DNA of 64,000 bases, from contig CAKPCB010000001.1 in NCBI GenBank assembly GCA_934141245.1, positions 1-64,000 on the forward strand, given 5' to 3'. The stretch comes from an uncultured Bacilli bacterium (GTDB lineage: Bacteria > Bacillota_I > Bacilli_A > RF39 > UBA660). Of the stretch, positions 54,096 through 62,324 are shown one piece after another. The notes beneath the pieces were generated by a model. The model made no database searches. It saw nothing but the letters and a program-made list of their open reading frames with translations, and had not been told where the DNA came from. Position 1 is the first letter of the stretch. Every line of letters starts with the position of its first letter. The position numbers and the translations under genes are program-made.

Positions 54096-54124
54096 ATTAT
54101 AACAGTAATTGTCATTGAAAGCAA
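54096..54124 (-). promoter_or_regulatory. SigA promoter of the two-HTH regulator
   Basis: Minus-strand TTGCTT, a 17-bp spacer and TATAAT with extended TG, 20 bases before the regulator start. Confidence 0.82.
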
Positions 54125-54127
54125 TGA
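54112..54127. promoter_or_regulatory. Inverted repeat overlapping the regulator's -35 (candidate operator)
   Basis: TCATTG-AAAG-CAATGA is a perfect 6-bp inverted repeat with a 4-bp gap. It covers the -35 of the regulator promoter and lies 18 bp upstream of the divergent promoter's -35, so it could let the regulator repress itself and affect the neighbouring cluster. Confidence 0.6.
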
Positions 54128-54144
54128 TTTAAATGGTAAGTGGA

Positions 54145-54173
54145 TTGTTATATATCATATTTTTAATTATAAT
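54145..54173 (+). promoter_or_regulatory. SigA promoter of the membrane/zinc-ribbon cluster
   Basis: TTGTTA, a 17-bp spacer and TATAAT, 27 bases before the TTG start at 54201. Confidence 0.75.
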
Positions 54174-54200
54174 TAAATAAGGATAAGTGAGGTGTATTTA

Positions 54201-55292
54201 TTGAAAACAGTATTTTCAAAATATAAAAATTATATATTTGGATTAATAATTTTGTTAATTATTATTGGATTGGCCATTGCATTTTCTAAAAAAGATTTTA
54301 TTAAAACTGGTACTGATAAAAAAGTAAGAATACGAAAAAGTGAAGTAGCAGAGTTAAAATTGGAAGAATATAAAAATGATGTATTTTCAATGAAAAGGCC
54401 TAAAGGATGGCAGGTAGAATCTGGTGGAGCGGGAATATATTATGCGATTAGGGCATATGATCCTGCTGATACAAATAATGGAATATTTTTGATGTTAAAA
54501 ATGCAACCATTATTAAAAAATAATGCTGCAAAGAAACAATGGCAAGATTACTATAAATTGGCAGGTGAACAGTATAAACTATTTGCAGATGCTGTTGTAT
54601 TAAATAATGCAACTACTGAAGGATTTTACCAAAAGTTTAATGACATCACTACTTATATGAATAATATTGAATCAACACTAGCAACTTTTAAATTCCCAAA
54701 ATATACAAATTTTACTGTGAATGAAAAGTTTGAGAGTTCTGCATCTATGAAGGCACATGCAATAGATAGTAAAGTATTAAGAGCAACATTTACTGGTGAT
54801 AATAATAAAGATGGTGAAGGATTGTTCATGGCTTCAGTAGTTAATTTTGGTAATCAGTATACCAATGGTATAGATATTCTTTATTACATGGTATATGACA
54901 TAATGGCTATTACTTCTAATAAAGATATGTTTATTAATTATGAAGATATTTTGACTAAGTGTATTAATTCAATTGAATTTACTGATAGCTATGTTAAAAA
55001 AACTATTGATGATGGAAATGCTCAAACAAAAAGAGCATTGGAACTAAATGCATCAGTTCAAAAAGCATTTGATTCGTATATGAGTGCATGGGAAAGCAGA
55101 AATAAAACATATGACATTATGAGTCAAAAACAAAGTGATGCAACTCTTGGATACGAAAGAGTATATGATACAGATACTGGAGAAGTCTATAAAGCATATA
55201 ATGGATTTACGGATGACTATGATGGTTCAAAATATAAGAGTATAACAGATGATATGTATACAACAGGAATATCTGGTTATATTGAAAAATAG
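54201..55292 (+). CDS. Membrane-anchored extracellular protein of unknown function
   Basis: This ~363-residue protein has one N-terminal membrane helix (about 12-28) and a large outside domain. Two parts of that domain resemble each other in layout: FSMKRPKGWQVESGGAGIYY and a second block after FPKYTNFTVNEKFES. The C-terminus ends with ERVYDTDTGEVYKAYNGF, seen in other Firmicutes surface proteins. No enzyme motif is visible. TTG 54201 follows GAGGTG; the GTG at 54192 is in the ribosome site. Confidence 0.68.
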   Translation: MKTVFSKYKNYIFGLIILLIIIGLAIAFSKKDFIKTGTDKKVRIRKSEVAELKLEEYKNDVFSMKRPKGWQVESGGAGIYYAIRAYDPADTNNGIFLMLKMQPLLKNNAAKKQWQDYYKLAGEQYKLFADAVVLNNATTEGFYQKFNDITTYMNNIESTLATFKFPKYTNFTVNEKFESSASMKAHAIDSKVLRATFTGDNNKDGEGLFMASVVNFGNQYTNGIDILYYMVYDIMAITSNKDMFINYEDILTKCINSIEFTDSYVKKTIDDGNAQTKRALELNASVQKAFDSYMSAWESRNKTYDIMSQKQSDATLGYERVYDTDTGEVYKAYNGFTDDYDGSKYKSITDDMYTTGISGYIEK

Positions 55293-55315
55293 ATAGTTAT
55301 GTAAAGGAGAAATTT

Positions 55316-56059
55316 ATGGCATTAATAAAATGCCCCGAATGTGGGCATAAAATAAGTGATCAATGTGATAGATGTCCACATTGTGGTTATGAAGTAAATA
55401 AAAAGACATCAGATAAAATTACTGATAAGGTTAATGAAACATTAAAAAATAAAAATTTTAACTCTAAATATTTACTAATTATAGCAGTTGTTGTTATAGC
55501 ATTTTTAGTGTTATTCAATCAAAAAGGTAGTAATTCAAATAATAATCAAAATAACAATCAAAATCCACAACAAAATCAAAATAATAATGTTACGCCTTCT
55601 ACTAATAATGGATATTCTATTTATAAAGATAGTAGTATGGGTGTTTCATTTGAAATACCTAATAATTATAAGGTATTTAATGATGGTCAAGAAAATATAT
55701 ATGTTGGTCAAAATATAGACCAGCAGGGTGCTTTAATTCCGTATATCATTATTAATAGATATACTAAATATAGTAATGCTGTGCAACTTTTAAATGATTT
55801 TACTGATTCATTAAGAAGTCAATATGGTGATGTAAAAATAACTATTAATTTAACTTCAGCTTATATTGGAAATAACTTAGTCTATGGAATTTGCTATAAT
55901 TATACATCTAGTGGTCATTTAGTTGTTGATAATAGATATGCTGTAGCAATAAACAATAAATTGTATATGATTGGTACAAGAGAAGAAAATGTAAATACTC
56001 AAGAAATAAACAATGTAACACGTCACATCTTAGAAACATTAAAAGAAGGAGGTAATTAA
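55316..56059 (+). CDS. Zinc-ribbon protein with one membrane helix and extracellular domain
   Basis: This 247-residue protein opens with MALIKCPECGHKISDQCDRC, a zinc ribbon completed by PHCGYE. A membrane helix lies at about 54-66. An Asn/Gln-rich linker (about 68-95) leads to an extracellular domain (VSFEIPNNYKVF ... VYGICYNY) resembling PsbP/lipoprotein-type folds. The first seven residues match the next protein except for one position (MALIKC-x-ECG), so the ribbons are related. AAAGGAGA precedes the start. Confidence 0.7.
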   Translation: MALIKCPECGHKISDQCDRCPHCGYEVNKKTSDKITDKVNETLKNKNFNSKYLLIIAVVVIAFLVLFNQKGSNSNNNQNNNQNPQQNQNNNVTPSTNNGYSIYKDSSMGVSFEIPNNYKVFNDGQENIYVGQNIDQQGALIPYIIINRYTKYSNAVQLLNDFTDSLRSQYGDVKITINLTSAYIGNNLVYGICYNYTSSGHLVVDNRYAVAINNKLYMIGTREENVNTQEINNVTRHILETLKEGGN

Positions 56060-56060
56060 T

Positions 56061-57245
56061 ATGGCTTTAATTAAATGTAGTGAATGTGGTAAGGAAGTAT
56101 CATCTAGTGCTAAAACATGTCCACATTGTGGTATAAAAATTAATTCACAAACTTGCCCTGAATGTGGAAAAAAGTTAAAAGGTGATGAGACAAATTGTCC
56201 TGAGTGTGGATTTCCACTTGTGAAAAAGTCTTCAACAAATATAATAACTGAAAACTTAGATAAAATTACAGGTGCTAAATCTAAAAGTTATGTCACATTT
56301 AAAGATTTATTTAAAAATACTTTTAAAAAACATACAGATGAAGAATTAGATGAAGTGTTTGTATGCGGTTCAAAGGAAACAACTCCTGATTTAAAAAATG
56401 TTAATCCAAATAAAGCAACTGCATGGGTATATTTTAAAATTCTTGTTTTCTTCATAATTGCTTATATTCCAACATATTTAGGATATGTACAGTATCAAAA
56501 TAATAACTTTTTACCAAATATGATAATATTAGCAGCTTTTGCTGTACCTGTTACAGTACTTGTATTTTTCTTTGAAATTAATATATTTAGAAATATACCA
56601 TTTTATAAAGTGTTAAAATACTTTATTATAGGTGGCGGATTATCTTTATTTGTAGCTATTTTGTATTTTTCAATTCCTTTCTTTGAACAAAGAACTGCAG
56701 TATTAGATTTTGAAGGGGCTTTCTTTGTAGGATTAATTGAAGAAACAGCTAAAGCTTGTATTATTGCTTTCTTCTTATTTAGAAATAAAAAGTGTAAATA
56801 TATATTGAATGGATTACTAATTGGTGCTGCTGTAGGAGCAGGTTTTGGTGCATTTGAAACAGCAGGATACATATTAAGATATGGACTTAGCAGTAATAGT
56901 TTGACTCAAATGTTAGAGGTCGCAAAATGGCGTGCATTATTAGCACCTGGTATGCATGTGGCTTGGGCTACTATTGAAGGTGCAGCATTAATGTATGTTA
57001 AGGGATTTGAAAAATTAGATAAAAAACATTTAAATGATAAGAGATTCTTACTAATATGTTTAATTCCAATAGTACTACACTGGGCATGGGATTTGCCAAT
57101 TTCAACACCTTTTGAAATATATAGAATTGGTTTAACTGTTGCAGCTTGGGTAGTAATTATATATTTTATAAATTTAGGCTTGAAGCAAATAGATGATGCA
57201 AAAGAATTAGAAAAGTCAAAATCAAAGGAACCGGCAAAAAGCTAG
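56061..57245 (+). CDS. PrsW-family intramembrane protease with zinc ribbons
   Basis: This 394-residue protein has two zinc ribbons at the N-terminus (CSECG..CPHCG and CPECG..CPECG, residues 6-52), then about eight membrane helices. The PrsW signatures appear in order: FVGLIEETAKACII (EExxK), FGAFETAGYI, MHVAWATIEGAA and LHWAWD. PrsW cleaves anti-sigma factors in B. subtilis; the target here is unknown, though the zinc-ribbon membrane protein one base upstream is a candidate. AAGGAGG precedes the start. Confidence 0.87.
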   Translation: MALIKCSECGKEVSSSAKTCPHCGIKINSQTCPECGKKLKGDETNCPECGFPLVKKSSTNIITENLDKITGAKSKSYVTFKDLFKNTFKKHTDEELDEVFVCGSKETTPDLKNVNPNKATAWVYFKILVFFIIAYIPTYLGYVQYQNNNFLPNMIILAAFAVPVTVLVFFFEINIFRNIPFYKVLKYFIIGGGLSLFVAILYFSIPFFEQRTAVLDFEGAFFVGLIEETAKACIIAFFLFRNKKCKYILNGLLIGAAVGAGFGAFETAGYILRYGLSSNSLTQMLEVAKWRALLAPGMHVAWATIEGAALMYVKGFEKLDKKHLNDKRFLLICLIPIVLHWAWDLPISTPFEIYRIGLTVAAWVVIIYFINLGLKQIDDAKELEKSKSKEPAKS

Positions 57246-57255
57246 TTCTTTTTTT
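57226..57255 (+). terminator. Rho-independent terminator after the PrsW gene
   Basis: AAGGAAC..GC pairs with GC..GTTCTTT with an internal mismatch, followed by T residues. The stop codon lies in the hairpin. Confidence 0.6.
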
Positions 57256-57336
57256 ATGACCTGTTTTTAAATATAATTTTTTTTAATTTTTCTTCTTTTA
57301 ACGAACTATTACTCGTATATTTATATAGGTGATACT

Positions 57337-59244
57337 ATGTTTTTTAAAAAAATAGATATGCGTATTAAAATTGTTTTGGTTGCACTTATTATTATGTTTG
57401 TAGTAATTATACTTAAAGTTGCATATATACAGCTTATTGACTATGGCAAATTAAAAAAACTTGCTGATGATTTATGGAGTAGAAATCTCCCAATTGCGGC
57501 AAATAGGGGTGTAATAACAGATAGAAATGGTATTGTGTTGGCGGATAATATAACTACGACATCATTAGTTTTAATACCAAATCAAATTAAAAATCCAGAT
57601 GATGTATCTGAAAAACTATCAAAAATACTAGGCGTTACAAAAGAAGAAATGGATAAACATGTAAAAAAGAAAACATCTATAGAAAGAGTTCATCCAGAGG
57701 GGAGACAGTTATCATATGAGGTTGCAGATAAAATAGAGGCTTTAAAGCTTGATGGTGTTTATTTAGTTAAGGAGTCTAAAAGATATTACCCATATGATAA
57801 AACATTGTCTCATGTACTTGGTTATGTAGGAATTGATAATCAAGGATTATCTGGAATAGAACTTCAATATGATAAGTACTTAACAGGTGAAGCTGGGGCG
57901 ATAAAATATTTTTCAGATGCAAAAGGTAATAAATTAGAGTTATCAGATGTATATGTAAAGCCACAAGATGGTATGAACATACAATTAACAATAGATTATA
58001 ATATTCAAAAATCATTGGAAAGAGAGCTTGATAATGTTACTGATATGTTTGATCCCAATATGGCTTTAGCTATAGTGATGGATCCTAATACAGGTGAAGT
58101 TTTAGCAATGAGTTCTAGACCTAATTATGATCCAAATAATTATAAGAATTATACTATGGAGGAATTAAGTAGAAATTTACCAATTTGGGCATCATATGAA
58201 CCTGGTAGTACGTTTAAGATAATAACAACTGCTGCATCGGTTGAAGAAAAAATAATTGACTTAGAAAAGGATACATTTTTTGATTCTGGTTCTGTAATAG
58301 TAAGTGGTGCTAGAATTGGTTGCTGGAAAGCTGGTGGACATGGACAACAAACATTTTTACAGGTGTTTGAGAATTCATGTAACCCAGGATTTGTAAAAAT
58401 GGGGTTGACTTTAGGAAAAAATAAATTGTTTTCTTACTTAGATTTATTTGGTTTTGGCAAAAAAACAGGAATAGATCTAAATGGAGAAGGAACTGGTATA
58501 ATATTTAATCTAGATAAAGTAAAAGATTTGGAGCTTGCAACAACAGCATTTGGTCAAGGGGTGAGTGTTACACCAATTCAACAAGCAACTGCAGTTAGTG
58601 CAGTTGTAAATGGAGGTAAGCTTTACACACCGTATATTGTTAAAAGCTTTTCTGAACCTGAGACAAACACTATTTTGAAAGAAAATAAACCTAAACTTGT
58701 AAGAAATACAATTAGTGAGGGAACATCAAAAACTATGAGATATGCTTTGGAAAGTGTTGTTGCAAGAGGTGGTGGAAAATATGCATATATTGATGGCTAT
58801 AGAGTTGGTGGAAAAACAGGTACTGCACAAAAAGTTCAAAATGGAAAATATCTTGTAAATAATTATATAATGAGTTTTATGGCCGTTGTTCCTGCAAATA
58901 ATCCAAAAGCAGTTCTATATATAGCAATTGATAATCCTAAAAATACAGCACTTTTATCAAGTTATACAACAGCACCTGTTGCAAGAAGAATATTACTTGA
59001 TATAATTGATGCACTAAATATAGAAAAACAAGAGGGAGGAATTGAAAAGGTTCATCAATGGACTGATCCAAATTATGTTTATGTTTCAAATGTCATTGGT
59101 TTAACTGCAAAGGAAGCATCTAGAAAACTATATCCATTAAATGTAGAATATTCTGGTACTGGTGATAAAGTTGTAGAACAATCACCATCAGCAGGTACAA
59201 AAGTTGAATCAACTTCTACTGTAAGGTTAATGCTAGGAAAGTAA
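57337..59244 (+). CDS. Class B penicillin-binding protein with PASTA domain (SpoVD/PBP2-like)
   Basis: This 635-residue transpeptidase cross-links peptidoglycan. One membrane helix (about 11-31) precedes a dimerisation domain (RGVITDRNGIVLADN). The transpeptidase has STFK (Ser291), SCN (347-349) and KTGT (493-496). One PASTA domain (about 571-635, SNVIGLTAKEASRKL) ends the chain, as in SpoVD. Whether it serves division (FtsI), spore cortex (SpoVD) or both cannot be told from sequence; it is the only class B PBP in the window, next to mraY. The start follows AGGTGAT. Confidence 0.92.
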   Translation: MFFKKIDMRIKIVLVALIIMFVVIILKVAYIQLIDYGKLKKLADDLWSRNLPIAANRGVITDRNGIVLADNITTTSLVLIPNQIKNPDDVSEKLSKILGVTKEEMDKHVKKKTSIERVHPEGRQLSYEVADKIEALKLDGVYLVKESKRYYPYDKTLSHVLGYVGIDNQGLSGIELQYDKYLTGEAGAIKYFSDAKGNKLELSDVYVKPQDGMNIQLTIDYNIQKSLERELDNVTDMFDPNMALAIVMDPNTGEVLAMSSRPNYDPNNYKNYTMEELSRNLPIWASYEPGSTFKIITTAASVEEKIIDLEKDTFFDSGSVIVSGARIGCWKAGGHGQQTFLQVFENSCNPGFVKMGLTLGKNKLFSYLDLFGFGKKTGIDLNGEGTGIIFNLDKVKDLELATTAFGQGVSVTPIQQATAVSAVVNGGKLYTPYIVKSFSEPETNTILKENKPKLVRNTISEGTSKTMRYALESVVARGGGKYAYIDGYRVGGKTGTAQKVQNGKYLVNNYIMSFMAVVPANNPKAVLYIAIDNPKNTALLSSYTTAPVARRILLDIIDALNIEKQEGGIEKVHQWTDPNYVYVSNVIGLTAKEASRKLYPLNVEYSGTGDKVVEQSPSAGTKVESTSTVRLMLGK

Positions 59245-59338
59245 AGTAAGATGTAAAAAAGTAAACAATTATCAAATTTTTAGACAAAAATTCATATATT
59301 TATAGTATAATGTATATTACAGATTTGGAGTGATTTAT

Positions 59339-60325
59339 TTGGGAATACTTTTATTAACAAAATCTATATTTGCGATTATGATTGGTTTTTTATCATCTGT
59401 TGTATTAGGATTGATTATGATACCAATGTTGAAGAGAATGCATGTAGGTCAAAAAATTAGTATATTTGTTGGAGAAAATCACAAGAAAAAAGAGGGTACA
59501 CCTACAATGGGTGGGTTGATATTTATACTTTCAACATTTTTTACAACTCTTTGTCTTTTAGTCACTAAAAAAATTGAACTTACTAACAATCTAATTATTA
59601 TTTTACTTGTGTTTTTAGGATATGCTTTAATTGGATTTTTAGATGATTATATTAGTCTTAAAAGAGGAAATAATGAAGGATTAACGTCTTTTCAAAAATT
59701 ATTTTTGCAACTTATAATTGCACTTGGCTTTTTCTATTTATATATGAAAAATGGTGGACAAACTGCACTTATTGTCTCGACTTTAGGAATTCATATTGAG
59801 ATGGGATGGTTTTATGGGGTATTCTTACTATTTGTTTTGGTAGGGGCATCAAATGCAGTTAACCTAACTGATGGCTTAGATGGTTTAGCTGGTGGATTGT
59901 CAGCAATTGCGTTTATTGCATTTAGCTTAATTTCTTTAATGGTTGGTTTTGAAGAAATAGGAATATTTACATTTATATTAACCGGTTCAATAATGGGATT
60001 TTTAATATTTAATACATATCCTGCAAAGGTGTTTATGGGAGACACAGGTAGTTTAGCACTAGGTGCTGTTATGGCCGCTGTTGCAATATTAACACACAGA
60101 GAGGTTACTTTACTTATTGTAGCTAGTGTGTTCGTAATAGAGACATTAAGTGTCATCTTGCAAGTAATTTGGTTAAGGCTATTTAAGAAAAAGTTGTTCT
60201 TAATGACACCATTACACCATCATTTTGAAAAACTTGGTTGGAGTGAACAAGATATTGTAAAATTATTCTGGGTTGTTGGATTGATTTTAACAATGGCAGG
60301 TATATTTTTTGGAGTTTGGTTATAA
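59339..60325 (+). CDS. mraY: Phospho-MurNAc-pentapeptide transferase MraY
   Basis: This ~328-residue membrane enzyme moves phospho-MurNAc-pentapeptide onto undecaprenyl phosphate to make lipid I. Signatures: KKEGTPTMGGLIF, GFLDDYISLKRGNNEGLT (Asp pair of the active site), NAVNLTDGLDGLAGG, VFMGDTGSLALG and MTPLHHHFEKLGW. About ten membrane helices. TTG 59339 is preferred: the GTG at 59330 lies in the GGAGTGAT site. TATAAT at 59306-59311 is a likely -10. Confidence 0.95.
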   Translation: MGILLLTKSIFAIMIGFLSSVVLGLIMIPMLKRMHVGQKISIFVGENHKKKEGTPTMGGLIFILSTFFTTLCLLVTKKIELTNNLIIILLVFLGYALIGFLDDYISLKRGNNEGLTSFQKLFLQLIIALGFFYLYMKNGGQTALIVSTLGIHIEMGWFYGVFLLFVLVGASNAVNLTDGLDGLAGGLSAIAFIAFSLISLMVGFEEIGIFTFILTGSIMGFLIFNTYPAKVFMGDTGSLALGAVMAAVAILTHREVTLLIVASVFVIETLSVILQVIWLRLFKKKLFLMTPLHHHFEKLGWSEQDIVKLFWVVGLILTMAGIFFGVWL

Positions 60326-60348
60326 GGCTATTTTAAGCCTTTTTTTCT
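60323..60348 (+). terminator. Rho-independent terminator after mraY
   Basis: AAGGCT pairs with AGCCTT around a 6-nt loop, followed by seven T. Confidence 0.82.
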
Positions 60349-60358
60349 TGCTTTTTCA

Positions 60359-60387
60359 TTTACTTAATTATTTAATTTTGCTATAAT
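60359..60387 (+). promoter_or_regulatory. Likely promoter of the tandem histidine kinases
   Basis: TGCTATAAT extended -10 with a weak -35 (TTTACT) at 17 bp, about 34 bases before the first kinase. Confidence 0.55.
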
Positions 60388-60420
60388 TACTATAGTTTAT
60401 AATAAGGAAGTGATTAACAT

Positions 60421-62316
60421 ATGCTAAATAGCATTGGCTTAACTATATCTGGCTTTGTTTTTATACTTTTAATCGCAATTGTTTATTTATCAAAGAAAAA
60501 GTATAATAATTTACAAAACGTTATATACAGATTTTTGTTATTTACAACGATAGCAGTTTTAATATTAGAATTTATATGTGTTTTTACAATGTATAATAGT
60601 GTTGAGTTTGGAAAATTAGTTATACTAAATGAGTTTTTATGCAGAATCTATATTCTAACTTATATTGCATTATTTGTAGGAATAATAGGTTATGTAAGAA
60701 GTCTTACTATAGATAAAACTTATAATAAACCTATAGAATTTTTTCAAGAAAAATTTATGGGTACACTAATTGTAATAGCTTCAGTTTTGTACTTTATATC
60801 TTGCTTTTTTGAATTTAAATTTACATCAGGAACTGGAATAAATAAAGTTTATGTAACTGGAGGTCTACCTGTATATGTTTTATATATTGCTTTTGCTTTT
60901 GCGGGCGTATATATGACAGTTGCTCTTTTAAAGGATATTAATAAGGAAAATGTTTCAAAAAGAGTTCCATTAATACTTTTTTTGATTATTTACTTTTTTA
61001 TAGGAGTTATTCAACTATATACAATTGATATAAATGATCTTACTTATTTATTTGCTTTTAGTATAATTGCAATTTATTTTACACTTGAAAACCAAGATGT
61101 AATATTAGTAAATGAACTAGAAATAGCTAAGAGCGAAGCAGAACGTGCAGATAAAGCCAAGACAGCATTTTTATCAAAAATGTCGCATGAGATAAGAACT
61201 CCTATGAATGCAATAATGGGATTTAGTGAAACACTTCTAAATAATAATAAACTAACTACTAAAGAGTTAAAAGAAGATGTCGGTAATATTTATAAAGCAG
61301 GTAATGATTTATTAGAAATAATTAATAATATATTAAATTTATCAAGAATTGAGTCCGGAAAAGAAAAATTGGAAAATCTTGAGTATTATATTGGTGACAT
61401 AGTATTTGAACTAAATAGTTTTATATATGCAAGAATAGATAAAACCAAAGTTAAATTTATAATTGATATTGATCAAGATATTCCATCTAAGCTACTTGGA
61501 GATAGATTAAAGATATATACAGTTTTATCAAATATTTTGGAAAATTCAGTACAATTTACTTCAAAAGGTGAAATAAAACTTTCTATAAGATGTAAAAATG
61601 AAGGAAATATTTCGCACTTGTTATTTGAAGTGTCAGATACTGGTCAAGGAATAAAGAAAGAAGATTTTGAAAAAGTATTCAATTCATTTACTATGTCAGA
61701 AGTAACTGGAGACAATTATAGTGGAATTGGGCTAGGATTAGTTATATCAAAAAAACTTGTAGAAATGATGAATGGTACTATTTCTTTTGATAGTGAATAT
61801 GGTGTTGGAACTAAGTTTTATGTAAAGATAGATCAACAAATAATTGATAAAACAGAAATTGGTAACATTTTAAAAGAAGAAGAAATTTCTTCGAAGGTAA
61901 AAGAAAAAGAATTTTACTTTGATTGTTCTAAATATAGTGTGTTAATAGTGGATGATAATAAATTGAATTTGAAAGTAGTTAATAGACTATTAGAACCATA
62001 CAATATAAAATGTGAAAATGTAGAGAGTGGCAAAGAATGCATTGAGAAGGTAAAGTCTGGAAAGAAATATGACTTAATCTTTCTAGATCACATGATGCCA
62101 GATTTAGACGGTATTGAAACAATTAGAATATTGAAAAAAATGACAGAGAAAACTCTTCCACCTATAGTTGCCATGACAGCTAATGTTGTTACTGAATTTA
62201 GAGAAAAGTATATAAAAGAAGGGTTTGATGATTATATATCTAAACCTATTGATATAAAAAGACTTAACAAATTATTAAAAAAATACTTTTATAAAGAGAA
62301 GAAAAAGAGGAAGTAG
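60421..62316 (+). CDS. Hybrid sensor histidine kinase with receiver domain
   Basis: This 631-residue kinase has seven or so N-terminal membrane helices (about 1-220, 7TM-like sensor without an extracellular loop domain), a linker coiled coil, a HisKA domain with MSHEIRTPMN (His256), an HATPase domain (NILENSVQFTSKG, SDTGQGIKKEDFEKVF, GLGLVISKKLVEMMNG), and a C-terminal receiver domain (VLIVDDNKLN, phospho-acceptor Asp556 in FLDHMMP, conserved Lys in YISKPI). It has no output domain, so it must pass phosphate to another protein. AAGGAAGTGAT precedes ATG 60421. The next gene is a paralogue. Confidence 0.93.
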   Translation: MLNSIGLTISGFVFILLIAIVYLSKKKYNNLQNVIYRFLLFTTIAVLILEFICVFTMYNSVEFGKLVILNEFLCRIYILTYIALFVGIIGYVRSLTIDKTYNKPIEFFQEKFMGTLIVIASVLYFISCFFEFKFTSGTGINKVYVTGGLPVYVLYIAFAFAGVYMTVALLKDINKENVSKRVPLILFLIIYFFIGVIQLYTIDINDLTYLFAFSIIAIYFTLENQDVILVNELEIAKSEAERADKAKTAFLSKMSHEIRTPMNAIMGFSETLLNNNKLTTKELKEDVGNIYKAGNDLLEIINNILNLSRIESGKEKLENLEYYIGDIVFELNSFIYARIDKTKVKFIIDIDQDIPSKLLGDRLKIYTVLSNILENSVQFTSKGEIKLSIRCKNEGNISHLLFEVSDTGQGIKKEDFEKVFNSFTMSEVTGDNYSGIGLGLVISKKLVEMMNGTISFDSEYGVGTKFYVKIDQQIIDKTEIGNILKEEEISSKVKEKEFYFDCSKYSVLIVDDNKLNLKVVNRLLEPYNIKCENVESGKECIEKVKSGKKYDLIFLDHMMPDLDGIETIRILKKMTEKTLPPIVAMTANVVTEFREKYIKEGFDDYISKPIDIKRLNKLLKKYFYKEKKKRK

Positions 62317-62324
62317 GTGATTTT

